The translations under genes were made by a program, and so were the position numbers. The notes under the pieces are model-generated. The model saw only the letters and a program-made list of their open reading frames with translations. It had not been told where the DNA came from and did not search any database. From positions 108,930-172,929 of the forward strand of contig JAMPHO010000001.1 in NCBI GenBank assembly GCA_023663385.1: a DNA stretch of 64,000 bases, in the 5' to 3' direction. Positions 55,070 to 64,000 of the stretch are shown one piece after another. Position 1 is the first letter of the stretch. Each line of letters starts with the position of its first letter. This DNA is from Alistipes timonensis. GTDB taxonomy: Bacteria; Bacteroidota; Bacteroidia; Bacteroidales; Muribaculaceae.

Positions 55070-57337
55070 TCACTCAACGATAATCTCGTCGAAGTAAATC
55101 TGGGCCGGAACCCCTTCGCGGGGCATACCGTCGGGGATAGCGCCGGGATTCACGCCAAGAACGCGGATGTAGCGCGCGTCGGTTGTCGGGAACTGGGCCG
55201 TATAGTCAACCTTGTTGGGGTTGCCGCGGAAAATCTTGTCCTTGTCAACCTCTATGCGGTCGAGCACATAATAGCTGCGGCCGTCGGGCGAACCGTAAAC
55301 CACAAGCTCAAGAGGCGCTGCCGAGCAGAGGTCGGAGTTGACGATGCTTCCGAGCACGACCTTGCTCACGGGCTTCACCTCGCCCAGGTCGAGGGTCATT
55401 TCGACCGGGTCGCCGTTCCAGCCCACATATTCAAAGTCGCTGAAACGCTCGCTGCCGCGGAGGCCATTGGTAAGCGGCGCCGTCGGTCGCATGGCGTTTT
55501 TGGCGGTTACGGTGCGGCCTGTCGCGAGATTCGACTTCACGGGGAGCACCAGAGTCTCGCCGAGCTGCTTGCCCGAGTGGCGGTCGAAAGTGGCGGCGGT
55601 GATGGTGAAGTCGCCGCTGAGATTCTGAATCGCCACCCTATGACCGAGATTCCGGGCCGAGGCGTCGAGGTCCTTGCCGGTGGTCCAACGGATGTCAACG
55701 TCGGGGCGCTCACATTCAAGCTCCACGGTGAGGGTGCCGTCGCCGTTGGGCACAATCTTGTGCTGGATGTTGTACATCGACTTCGCGACGGTAAGCCCCC
55801 TTTCCTCCATTCCGGGGACGTAGCGGTCAACCGCCCTCACGAAAGCCGGGAGGTCGACGCGCCCTTTGGGTGCCCAGGAACGCTCGGCAACGGCGAGCAT
55901 ACGGGGGAAGAGCTGGTACTCGACATCCTCGTTGGTGCGGCAGAACTCCGTCCAAAGCGAGCCCTGGAGCCCCTGCAACTGCTCTTCGAGCTGGGGAGTC
56001 CAATCGTCGGCCACAGGCTCGTAGTTATATATGTCGCTGAGGGTCACGTTGCCGAAATAGGTGAACGGCTCGAACCACTGCGGACCCTGGTAACGGATGA
56101 GGTAGAACTTAAGCGCGGGGGTCATAATGAACTTGCGGCCACTCTCGCGGGCATCGTTCACGGCAATCTGGCCCATACCCTGCCAGCCGTAGATTACCAT
56201 ATCCTTGGTGGGTTTGCCATAGGTGGCCTCGTCCCATCCCATAGGCACGCGTCCTTTTTCGATGAGGTGGCCCGAAATCTGGTTCATAAGCCAGGCCTGG
56301 AGCTCCTCCTCGTCCTTGAGGCCGAGTTTCTTGATGCGCTCCTGGCAGAGGTGGCAACGCTTCCAGCGGTCCTTAGCGGCCTCGTCGCCGCCAAGGTGTA
56401 TATGCTTCGAGGGGAAGATGTCGATAACCTCGTCGAGCACGTTGTTGTAAAAGTCGATTACCTTGTCGTTGCCGCCACACATTATTATGGAAGCATCCTT
56501 GCCACCGATGCCGGTGAACACGCCGATGAACTTGCCGGAGTCAACCGGGCAGGTCAGCTCGGGATACGACGCGATCGCGGCCGCGGCATGGGCCGGGAGC
56601 TCGATTTCGGGAATAAGGTTGACATGGCGCTCGGCGGCATACTTCACCAGCTCGCGCATCTGCTTCTGCGTGTAGAAACCGCCATAGGTGGCCTTTTCGT
56701 CGGCCGAGCGCGGGTTGAGGCGAGCGGGGAATATCTCGGGGCGGTCGACGCGCCACGCCCCTACCTCGGTGAGTTTGGGATACTTCTTGATTTCGAGGCG
56801 CCAGCCGTTATCATCGGTAAGGTGCAGGTGTACGTTGTTGATTTTCAGAGCCGCGGCCTCGTCGACAAGTTTCTTCAGCTCGTCGAACGGGAGGTAGCAG
56901 CGCACCAGGTCGAGCATCATGCCTCGGTAGCCGAAGCGGGGCGAGTCGGTAATCTCAACCGCGGGGAGCGCGGCGGGATTCTGCTTCACCATCTGCGCCA
57001 GGGTCTGGGCGGCGTAGTAAAAACCGGCGGGAGCCGATGCCTTGACCTCGATGCCGACGGGGGTGACACTGAGGGCGTACCCTTCGGCGGAGATCGACGC
57101 GTCGGTTTTCAGGGTCACCGAGGCCCCTTTCGAGGCTTGTTTGGCTTCCACGCCGCGGAGCCGGAGGTCGCGGGCGAAAGTCTTGGCATCCTTACCTGCC
57201 ACGGTCAGCCCCTTGGCGGGGACGGCATATTCACCGGTAGTGACGTTCAGTTGTGCCGGAGCCGGGAGAAGCGCGTAGTCGGCGCTCGCGCCCAGGCCGC
57301 AGACCGACAGGCAGAGAGCCAAAAGAAGTTTCTTCAT
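55070..57337 (-). CDS. GH20 beta-N-acetylhexosaminidase
   Basis: This 755-residue exported enzyme has a signal peptide, an N-terminal GH20b domain (about 20-140), a GH20 barrel with the catalytic pair Asp318-Glu319 (HLGGDEAAKD) and a C-terminal discoidin-like domain (about 600-755). It removes terminal GlcNAc or GalNAc by substrate-assisted catalysis. The start at 57337 gives a standard signal peptide. It lies between the sulfatase and GH2 genes on one strand. Confidence 0.94.
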   Translation of the reverse strand: MKKLLLALCLSVCGLGASADYALLPAPAQLNVTTGEYAVPAKGLTVAGKDAKTFARDLRLRGVEAKQASKGASVTLKTDASISAEGYALSVTPVGIEVKASAPAGFYYAAQTLAQMVKQNPAALPAVEITDSPRFGYRGMMLDLVRCYLPFDELKKLVDEAAALKINNVHLHLTDDNGWRLEIKKYPKLTEVGAWRVDRPEIFPARLNPRSADEKATYGGFYTQKQMRELVKYAAERHVNLIPEIELPAHAAAAIASYPELTCPVDSGKFIGVFTGIGGKDASIIMCGGNDKVIDFYNNVLDEVIDIFPSKHIHLGGDEAAKDRWKRCHLCQERIKKLGLKDEEELQAWLMNQISGHLIEKGRVPMGWDEATYGKPTKDMVIYGWQGMGQIAVNDARESGRKFIMTPALKFYLIRYQGPQWFEPFTYFGNVTLSDIYNYEPVADDWTPQLEEQLQGLQGSLWTEFCRTNEDVEYQLFPRMLAVAERSWAPKGRVDLPAFVRAVDRYVPGMEERGLTVAKSMYNIQHKIVPNGDGTLTVELECERPDVDIRWTTGKDLDASARNLGHRVAIQNLSGDFTITAATFDRHSGKQLGETLVLPVKSNLATGRTVTAKNAMRPTAPLTNGLRGSERFSDFEYVGWNGDPVEMTLDLGEVKPVSKVVLGSIVNSDLCSAAPLELVVYGSPDGRSYYVLDRIEVDKDKIFRGNPNKVDYTAQFPTTDARYIRVLGVNPGAIPDGMPREGVPAQIYFDEIIVE

Positions 57338-57464
57338 TTCAGATTTAAGCAAGAAGTGGTTATGTTAGGAAGGGATGTGGCGGAGAGCGCGAGGTGGGTG
57401 GTTTGGGGAAGCAAAGCGCTGGCCGGAGTCAGCTTTTACAGCGGGCTCCGACCGGCTCTGAGGC

Positions 57465-59063
57465 TTACTTTATCGGGAACTGATGGCGCACGGGGTCGTC
57501 ATACTGCTCCTGGAGTTTCTTGAGTTTCTGCATCATATCGGCGGTTACCTCCTCGGTTCCGGGCTTGCCGTAGATGTTGTGCATCTCGTTGGGGTCGGCA
57601 GCGAGGTCGTAGAGCTCCCATTCGTCAATGTCGTTGTAGAAGTGGATGAGCTTGTGCTTCAGGTCGCTGACTCCGTAGTGGCGTTTAACGGCGTGCTCGG
57701 CGGGATATTCGTGGAAGTGGTAGTAGAGCGCGTCGCGCCAGTCGGCGGGATGCTCACCTTTGAGCAGGGGGAGGAGCGACACGCCCTGAATGTCCTTCGG
57801 AATCTCGACACCGGCGATGTCGAGGAAGGTCGGGGCGTAGTCGATGTTCTGCACCATCTCCTCGATGTCGCCGCGGCGGTCGAATCCGGCGGGGAGGCGC
57901 ATTATCAGGGGTGTGTGGAACGATTCCTCGTACATGAAGCGCTTGTCGAACCAGCCGTGCTCGCCCATATAGAAGCCCTGGTCGGAGGTGTACACCACGA
58001 GGGTGTTGTCGAGCAGGTCGTTCTTTTCAAGGTAGTCGAGCACGCGGCCAACGTTGTCGTCGAGGCTCTTGACCACCTTGAGGTAGTCGCGCATATAGCG
58101 CTGGTACTTCCATTCGGCCAGGGCCTTGCCGGTGAGTTTGAGCGAGTCAAACTCCTCAACGATCGGGTTGTAGAAAGCGTCCCAGGCGGCGCGCTGCTCG
58201 GGATCCATACGGTCAACGTAGCTCTCGTAGCGCTCCTTGAGACGCGAGTCGCGGTCGGGCGAGTATATTTTGAGGTCGTAAAGGAGGTCCATATCCTTGT
58301 CGATGCTCATCTCCTGCGCGGCGGCCGCGGGGCGCCCCTCGTAGTCGTCGTAGAAGTTCGACGGCAGGGGGAAGGTCTTGTCCTCGTAGAGGGCGAGATG
58401 GGCGGTGTCGGGCATCCAGTTGCGGTGGATGGCCTTATGATGGATCAGCAGGCAGAAGGGTTTCTCCTTGTCGCGTTCATTTTCGAGCCAGTTGAGGCTC
58501 TTGTCGGTGATTATGTCGGTGAGGTAGCCGTGGACCTGCACGGTGTCGCCCGACTCAACGATGAAGTCGGGGTTGTAGTAGTCACCCTGGTCGGGCACCA
58601 CCTCCCAGCGGTCAAACCCGGTAGGGAGGCTGTGGAGATGCCACTTGCCGAAAGCGGCGGTCTGGTAACCGGCCTTCTGGAGGTATTTGGGGAAAGTGGG
58701 CTGGGTGTTGTCGAACTCTTCGCAGAGCGTGTTGTCGGTGAAACCGTTGGTGTGTGAGTGCTTGCCGGTGAGCATGCAGGCGCGCGAAGGCCCGGAGAGG
58801 GAGTTTGCCACGAAGCTGTTGGTGAACCTCACGCCGTCGCGCGCGATGCGGTCGAGGTTGGGGGTATGCGCGTAGCGGGTGTCATAGCAGCTCATCATCT
58901 GGGCCGTATGGTCGTCGGTCATTATGTAGACGATGTTGAGGGGCTTGTCGGCGGTGTTTCCGGCCTTGGCTTTCTGGCACGAGGAGAGGCCGTAAACGCC
59001 GATTCCGGCGGCGAGAAGAGCGGCTGAGGGTACCACCCATTTGGCATAGGACTTGTTAATCAT
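57465..59063 (-). CDS. Serine-type sulfatase (lipoprotein or secreted)
   Basis: This 532-residue arylsulfatase-family enzyme carries the active-site motif SGPSRACMLTGK, with Ser90 as the residue converted to formylglycine; serine-type enzymes need an anaerobic radical-SAM maturase, not seen here. The N-terminus has a hydrophobic stretch and SSCQKA, so it is probably a lipoprotein. Metal and sulfate residues are seen in VYIMTDDHTAQ and YTSDQGFYMGEHGW. Similarity to N-acetylglucosamine-6-sulfatase types (S1_11) is inferred from context. It leads the enzyme run, with -7 box at 59114-59121. Confidence 0.92.
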   Translation of the reverse strand: MINKSYAKWVVPSAALLAAGIGVYGLSSCQKAKAGNTADKPLNIVYIMTDDHTAQMMSCYDTRYAHTPNLDRIARDGVRFTNSFVANSLSGPSRACMLTGKHSHTNGFTDNTLCEEFDNTQPTFPKYLQKAGYQTAAFGKWHLHSLPTGFDRWEVVPDQGDYYNPDFIVESGDTVQVHGYLTDIITDKSLNWLENERDKEKPFCLLIHHKAIHRNWMPDTAHLALYEDKTFPLPSNFYDDYEGRPAAAAQEMSIDKDMDLLYDLKIYSPDRDSRLKERYESYVDRMDPEQRAAWDAFYNPIVEEFDSLKLTGKALAEWKYQRYMRDYLKVVKSLDDNVGRVLDYLEKNDLLDNTLVVYTSDQGFYMGEHGWFDKRFMYEESFHTPLIMRLPAGFDRRGDIEEMVQNIDYAPTFLDIAGVEIPKDIQGVSLLPLLKGEHPADWRDALYYHFHEYPAEHAVKRHYGVSDLKHKLIHFYNDIDEWELYDLAADPNEMHNIYGKPGTEEVTADMMQKLKKLQEQYDDPVRHQFPIK

Positions 59064-59113
59064 ATAAGTTCGGCACAAAAAAGTGTTCTTTATTCAACTT
59101 GAATTCCAGCTAA

Positions 59114-59121
59114 CAAAGATA
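59114..59121 (-). promoter_or_regulatory. -7 box (TATCTTTG) of the sulfatase gene
   Basis: An exact TAnnTTTG on the minus strand, 50 nt from the ATG, without a clear -33 box. It could let the enzymes be transcribed apart from susCD. Confidence 0.55.
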
Positions 59122-59229
59122 CGAAACAAAAATCAATATACCGCGGCGCGGAGACCGATTTTGTTCAACTCGCACGCGTTTTTTAGCAGAATGAGTTTTT
59201 GTAAACCAATATTAACTGAATAAATCTGA

Positions 59230-59275
59230 AAAACGGCGGAGCCGACAGCCTATGCGCGGGCTGCCGACTCCGCGG
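59230..59275 (-). terminator. Terminator after susD
   Basis: An imperfect 14-bp stem (59237-59250 with 59258-59272, two non-Watson-Crick pairs) runs into CCGTTTTT on the minus strand. It divides susCD from the sulfatase run. Confidence 0.75.
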
Positions 59276-59306
59276 TATTATGTGTGACAGTACGGAATGT
59301 ACAAGG

Positions 59307-61229
59307 TCAATCGCAATCGTAGGAATAGTCGGCTATACCGTCGTTGCGCTGCGGCCAGCCGGGGTTCTGGTAAAGGGGCGACTTGTCGAAACCGCCGGTG
59401 AGGAGGAACTCCGAAATAGGTATCGGCTCCAGGTAGTGGGGTTTCGGGAAGTTGTATCCGGCGTAGGCCTTCGAGGTGGCGTTGATCTGGTAGGGGCGGA
59501 TATACTTCGACACGGGCGACTGCGACACGACGTCGGCCTTGGGCCCCTTGCCGTTCTCGTAGAGCTTGTAAATCTCGTCCCAGAGGTTGAGACCCTCGAC
59601 GTGGTAGCCCACCATCTTGTCGAGCGAGCGCCAGCGCTTGAGGTCGTCGAGGCGGAGCCCCTCGGCCAGGAGTTCGCAGCGGCGTTCGCGGCGTATGTTG
59701 TAGAGGGTGGCGTCGACCATCACGCCTTTCGACCATACGGCCAGGTCGTTCTCCTTGTTGAGGTCGGTCGCGGCGATGGTGGCGTTGTAGTCCTCATCGA
59801 CGCCGGCGCGCTTGCGCAGCTCGCGCCAGTACTGGTCGCACTTGCCGCCGAGCGAGTTGTGGCGCAGGTAGTAAGCCTCGATATAGTTGAGCATCGCCTC
59901 GCCGGAGCGGAACAGGGGCACCGAGGTGGTGCACTCCGACTGCGCGTCCTGGGCCTTGTCGGGGCTCCACCACTTTTTGAGCTCGTAGCCGGTGGTGGCC
60001 TTCTGGTTGCCGCTCTGGGTGATGTAGGGAACGTAGTGGTACACGGTGTCGCGCACGAGTTTGCCGGTTTCCGGGTCGCGCGACTCGTTGATGAAGCTGC
60101 CGGCGGCGCGCACCGAGCCGGTAAGGCGGGTGTCGCGGTTCTGGAACTCCTCATACGAGGTCTTGTCCCCCTTGTACTCCGAGCCGGCGGCGTACCAAGG
60201 CTTGCCGCTGACCATGAGGAAGGAGTTGACAGCCGCGCGGGTAACGCCGCAGCCGCCGCCGCTCACGAGGTAGCGGGTGCAGGAGTGGGTGAGCACGCCG
60301 GTCGCGTAGTAGCGGGCCAGAAGCACCTCGGAGTCAGCGCCGAAGGGCTGGTCGGAGGGTGTGTTGAACATCGCCTGGTAATCCTTGGCCAGGGGGTGGC
60401 CGTCAACGGCGATCTCGGCGGCCTTGATGGCCTCGTCGAGGAAGAAGTCGATTTCAGCCTCGGCCGAACCCGCGGGCCACGAGAAGTCGGGCCAATAGCT
60501 CTTGCCGGGCCACTTGTCGTTGCCGGGCACGAAGCAGGTACCGGCGTGGTACTTCTCCCAGGTAGCCTCGTAGAGGGCCACGCGGGCCTTCAGAGCTTGG
60601 GCCACCTTGGCGTTGACGCGTCCGGCCGACGGGTGCCAGTCGAGCATCAGCTTGGCGGCGCGGTCGAGATCCTTGAGAATCTCGCGGGCCACGAGGTTGC
60701 GCGGTGTGCGGCGGCTCTTGGCGGTCACGGCGTCCTGGTCGGACTCAAGCAGGTCGCGGAGCACGGGGCAGTCGCCGAAGTTGCGCAGCAGGCGGAACTG
60801 GTCGTAGGCGCGGAAAAAGTACCCCTCGCCGAGGTAGTGGTCGATGTTGGTCTTGTTGCCGGTGATCGACGCGTACTTCCGCTCGGTGCTGTTGATGAAG
60901 AAGTTGATGGCGCGCTGCTTGGTGAAGTTCCATTCGGAGCTCTCGATTTTCACCGTCTGCTTGTCGCCCTGATAGAAGAGCGCCGAGGGGGAGGCTCCGG
61001 CCTGGGAGTCGGAGGTGTTGTCCTGGGTGTAGAGGCCGCCCCAGAGGTTATTGTTCTTGGGGAGGTACTCGTAGAAGGCGTTGGCGGCGACTTCGAGATC
61101 CCCTTCGTTATTGTAGTACGACGATTCGTCGCCGAAGTCCATCGGCTTGCGGTCGAGGAAGTCGTCGGAGCAGGAGGCCATCGCGGCGGCCCCCATCAGC
61201 CCCAGTATAGCGTATTTCGCGAATTTCAT
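59307..61229 (-). CDS. SusD/RagB-family glycan-binding lipoprotein
   Basis: This 640-residue surface lipoprotein has cysteine 20 followed by acidic residues (MASCSDDFLDRKP), the SusD start. The body is helical with TPR-like repeats, and the C-terminus ends in a Bacteroidetes-type RRERRCELLAEGLRLDDLKRW block. It captures oligosaccharides and hands them to its SusC transporter, encoded 15 nt upstream. Confidence 0.95.
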   Translation of the reverse strand: MKFAKYAILGLMGAAAMASCSDDFLDRKPMDFGDESSYYNNEGDLEVAANAFYEYLPKNNNLWGGLYTQDNTSDSQAGASPSALFYQGDKQTVKIESSEWNFTKQRAINFFINSTERKYASITGNKTNIDHYLGEGYFFRAYDQFRLLRNFGDCPVLRDLLESDQDAVTAKSRRTPRNLVAREILKDLDRAAKLMLDWHPSAGRVNAKVAQALKARVALYEATWEKYHAGTCFVPGNDKWPGKSYWPDFSWPAGSAEAEIDFFLDEAIKAAEIAVDGHPLAKDYQAMFNTPSDQPFGADSEVLLARYYATGVLTHSCTRYLVSGGGCGVTRAAVNSFLMVSGKPWYAAGSEYKGDKTSYEEFQNRDTRLTGSVRAAGSFINESRDPETGKLVRDTVYHYVPYITQSGNQKATTGYELKKWWSPDKAQDAQSECTTSVPLFRSGEAMLNYIEAYYLRHNSLGGKCDQYWRELRKRAGVDEDYNATIAATDLNKENDLAVWSKGVMVDATLYNIRRERRCELLAEGLRLDDLKRWRSLDKMVGYHVEGLNLWDEIYKLYENGKGPKADVVSQSPVSKYIRPYQINATSKAYAGYNFPKPHYLEPIPISEFLLTGGFDKSPLYQNPGWPQRNDGIADYSYDCD

Positions 61230-61244
61230 TGCGGTAAGATGTTT

Positions 61245-64000
61245 TTAGAAGGTTAGCTCAAGACCGATGGAGTAAGTGCGGTACTGCGGATAGGTCTTGC
61301 CGGCGCCACCGTTGTAGTCGCCGTCCTGGTAGGAAAGTGCCTCGGGGTCGAAAATCTTCAGCTTGGTCCAGGTGAAGAGGTTCTCGGCCGAGAAGTAGAG
61401 GCGCGCCTTCTGGACGTATTTCGATATTTTCGCGTTCTCGGGGAGCGAGATACCGAGCGTGAGGTTCTTCAGGCGCAGGTAGGAAGCGTCCTGGAGATAG
61501 CGGTCGCACACCTGCACGTTGTTGGCGTCGGTGCGGATTCGGCCATAGTAGGGGTCGAGGTTCGCGCCCAGTTCCGAACCGGCGTAGCGGAAGTAGTCGA
61601 GGTGATCCTTGAAGAGGGTCGCCTGCCAGGCGTTGGCGCCGTAGCCGAAGAAGGTCGAGGTGCCGATGAAGTAGTCGCGCTTGCCGATACCCTGGAAATA
61701 GGCGCGGAGGTCGATGAAGCGCCATTTTGCCTCCAGGGTGAAGCTGTAGGCGTAGCGGGGGGTCTCGTTGCCGATCACGCGGAGGTCGCCGTGGTCGTCG
61801 ACGGTCTGCGAGCCGCCGTCGACCGAGCCGTTGTTGTCGCGGTCGAGGTACATAAGGTCACCGCCGCCCCAGGCGCCGATCACTGTGTTGCCGCCGCGGT
61901 TATTGATGTTGCTCTGGGAGTGCTCGGCCAGGTAGGCGCGCATCTCCTCGTCGCTCTTGGCGATGCCGACCACGTCGTAGCCCCAGATTTCGCCGTAGTT
62001 CTTGCCGGCGTACCAGCCGGAGAGGGCGCCGTCGGGGGAGTCATACTTGGTGATTTTCGACTGGTAGTCGGAGAGCGAGGCGCTCACCGAGTAGCTCCAG
62101 TCGTCGTTGATGCGGTCGCGCCAGGAGAGTTCGAGCTCCCAGCCGCGGGTGCGCATCTCGGCGTTGTTGGTTTTGGGCGCGGAGCCGCCGAACACGGCGG
62201 AGAAGGCGCGGGCGGGGCCAACCATATCCTTGGTGGTGCGCTCGTACCAGTCAAACGAGCCCTGGAGCTTCGAGCGGAGGAATGCGAAGTCGAGACCCAC
62301 GCCCCAGTTGTGAATCTTCTCCCAGGTGAGCTGGGTCGAATACGGGTCGTAGACGGGGAGCTTGTTGACCTGCTTGCCGTCGATGATAACGTCGGCGCCG
62401 GAGGTCACCATCTTCTGATAGTAGGGGTAGAAGGAGGTGGTGTTCTGGTTGCCGAGCACGCCGTAGGAGCCGCGGAACTTCAGGTAGTTGCACACGTTGG
62501 ACCAATCTTCCCAGAACGATTCCTGGGCAACGTTCCAACCGAGCGAGAAGGAGGGGAACCAACCCCAGCGCTGGTCCTTGGGGAAACGCGAGGCGCCGTC
62601 GGTGCGGATGTTCACCTCGGCCATATAGCGATCCATAAAGTTATAGTTCACGCGGGCGAAGATACCCATCGTTGACCACTCGCCCTTTACTTCGGAGGCC
62701 ATGGCCTTGTCAGAGCCCACCTCCGAGGGGATGAACGGCTTGTTAGGGTCAAGGATGTCGAAGTGGGCCATGCGGTCGATCTGGCGCTGGTAGTACTCCG
62801 TCTGGAGGCCGACGAGGAACTTGAAGTTGTGCTTGTCGTTGATCGACAGCGAGTAGTCGGTGTAGAAGTTGGTCGAGAAATAATTGATTTTGGTGAAAGC
62901 CTTCTCGTAATATTTCTCGCCGGCACCGGGGTTCACAATGAAGTCGCCGTTCTTGTTGATCGAGTGCTTGGCCTCGACACCGTTGAACACGCTTATATAT
63001 TTATAAGCGCCGTCGGGGCCGGTGTAGCCGATGGGGTTGAACTGGCGGGTGAAGGGGTTGTTCTCCAGGCGCGAGTTGATTTCGGCGTGGATGGCCCAGT
63101 CGACATTCTTGATCGGGGTGATGATGAGGTTGGCCTGGTTGTAGAATTGCAGCGTGTTCTGCTTCTGGCGGCCGCCATCCTCGATGCTCGCGATCATGTT
63201 CTCGGGCGAGTAGTCGCCATTGGGGAGCTTTACGGGGTTGGTTGGCATTCGGCGCCCGAGGTTATGGTAGAAGAGGGCGTTGAGGGCCGAGGGCTTGTTG
63301 TTGGAGGTCCAGATCAGGCGGGAGGTCCATTGGAACGACACATAGTCGTTAAACTTCACGTTGACCTTGCCGCTGAACGCCATACGCTGGTATTTTTCAT
63401 CGGCGTAGTTGAAGATACCGGCCTGGTCGAGGTAGTTGCCCGAGAAGTAGTAGCTCACCTTGTCGCCACCGCCGGTAACCGAGAGGTTGTGCTCGTGGGA
63501 AACGGCCACCTTCTTCATATACACGTCATACCAGTTGGTGTTGCCCCATGCCTGGTAGTCCTTGTACCACTCCGAGGTGTTCGACTGGCTGGCGCCGGTG
63601 GCGTATTGCAGCTCGCCGCGCTGGAATTTGAGAATCTTCTCCAGCGCCCCGGCACCGAAATAGGGGTTGCCTCCGGCGTTGACCCAGGCGTCGTTGCACA
63701 TCAGCGCCCAGGTATATGAGTCAACCGCGTCGGGCACCGACACCGGCTCCTGGAAGCGGACGTTGCCGGTATAGGTGACGCGGGTGCCGCGGTCGCCCCC
63801 CTTGGTGGTCACCAGGATTACGCCGAACGGCGCGCGCGAGCCGTAGATCGAGGCCGCGGCGGCGTCCTTCAGCACCGAGATGCTGGCGATGTCGTTGGGG
63901 TTGATGGTCGAGAGGTCACCCTCCATGCCATCGATGAGCACCAGGGGCTTCGAGTCGGAACCCTCGCCGATGGAGCCGACGCCGCGGATGTTGATGTTCA
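61245..64000 (-). CDS. SusC/RagA-family TonB-dependent transporter, 3' part
   Basis: The frame runs off the right edge, so the signal peptide, carboxypeptidase-like domain and the start of the plug lie outside. The visible 917 codons hold the rest of the plug (NIRGVGSIGEGSDSKPLVLI, then DIASISVLKDAAAASIYGSR, FGVILVTTKGG) and the 22-strand barrel ending in a terminal Phe (YSIGLELTF). It imports glycans across the outer membrane with the SusD partner, powered by TonB. Confidence 0.95.
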   Translation of the reverse strand, partial: NINIRGVGSIGEGSDSKPLVLIDGMEGDLSTINPNDIASISVLKDAAAASIYGSRAPFGVILVTTKGGDRGTRVTYTGNVRFQEPVSVPDAVDSYTWALMCNDAWVNAGGNPYFGAGALEKILKFQRGELQYATGASQSNTSEWYKDYQAWGNTNWYDVYMKKVAVSHEHNLSVTGGGDKVSYYFSGNYLDQAGIFNYADEKYQRMAFSGKVNVKFNDYVSFQWTSRLIWTSNNKPSALNALFYHNLGRRMPTNPVKLPNGDYSPENMIASIEDGGRQKQNTLQFYNQANLIITPIKNVDWAIHAEINSRLENNPFTRQFNPIGYTGPDGAYKYISVFNGVEAKHSINKNGDFIVNPGAGEKYYEKAFTKINYFSTNFYTDYSLSINDKHNFKFLVGLQTEYYQRQIDRMAHFDILDPNKPFIPSEVGSDKAMASEVKGEWSTMGIFARVNYNFMDRYMAEVNIRTDGASRFPKDQRWGWFPSFSLGWNVAQESFWEDWSNVCNYLKFRGSYGVLGNQNTTSFYPYYQKMVTSGADVIIDGKQVNKLPVYDPYSTQLTWEKIHNWGVGLDFAFLRSKLQGSFDWYERTTKDMVGPARAFSAVFGGSAPKTNNAEMRTRGWELELSWRDRINDDWSYSVSASLSDYQSKITKYDSPDGALSGWYAGKNYGEIWGYDVVGIAKSDEEMRAYLAEHSQSNINNRGGNTVIGAWGGGDLMYLDRDNNGSVDGGSQTVDDHGDLRVIGNETPRYAYSFTLEAKWRFIDLRAYFQGIGKRDYFIGTSTFFGYGANAWQATLFKDHLDYFRYAGSELGANLDPYYGRIRTDANNVQVCDRYLQDASYLRLKNLTLGISLPENAKISKYVQKARLYFSAENLFTWTKLKIFDPEALSYQDGDYNGGAGKTYPQYRTYSIGLELTF

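Noticed and set aside
61602-63719. Long plus-strand open frames opposite susC
   Set aside because: They are the antisense of the SusC barrel in GC-rich DNA, with the same V/G/H/E-biased composition as other shadow frames.

Overview
This 64 kb window is chromosomal DNA of a GC-rich member of the Bacteroidales, most likely a gut Muribaculaceae-type organism (inference). The evidence is a SusC/SusD pair feeding a glycan-degradation cluster, Bacteroidetes promoters of the form TTTG-N19/20-TAnnTTTG in front of many genes, lipoproteins with acidic residues after the lipobox cysteine, several DUF families typical of Bacteroidales, and C-terminal tails resembling type IX secretion sorting signals on two secreted proteins.

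Layout. 1-5.7 kb: 3' part of nadE, a large secreted protein with a duplicated module, and a flavodiiron protein. 5.8-11.7 kb: an AT-richer integrated element bounded by identical 28-bp direct repeats. It carries a tyrosine integrase, a serine recombinase, a possible replication initiator and an outer-membrane-protein/lipoprotein pair. Its right repeat is the 3' half of the intrinsic terminator of a small RNA gene that has a consensus promoter, so the element appears to have inserted at the 3' end of a small RNA gene and kept its terminator. 12-25 kb: housekeeping genes (guaB, an aspartyl protease, metK, tRNA-Cys, dnaE, trxA, an acyltransferase, ribBA and an LptF/LptG permease). 25-28 kb: a LysR regulator with a split ThrE-type exporter. 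28-30 kb: an NlpC/P60 hydrolase, then an AT-rich Abi_2/AbiF-type HEPN gene whose leader is a short structured RNA ending in a terminator directly against the start codon. 30-35 kb: a yicC-gmk-nadD-DUF5063-ligA operon and divergent tsaB. 35-46 kb: a GH13 lipoprotein, a 184-nt imperfect palindrome, an LTA-synthase-like enzyme with a Vsr-type nuclease, a DEAD-box helicase, pyrE, rpiB and envelope-related genes. 46-51.7 kb: a secreted endonuclease I, small lipoproteins and a four-helix-bundle protein followed by a 9-nt-period G-triplet array. 51.9-64 kb: a polysaccharide utilisation locus (SusC, SusD, serine-type sulfatase, GH20, GH2) that probably digests sulfated host glycans.

The two most notable systems are the AbiF-type gene with its leader RNA (28.9-29.9 kb) and the integrated element that uses a small-RNA terminator as its attachment site (5.8-11.7 kb).
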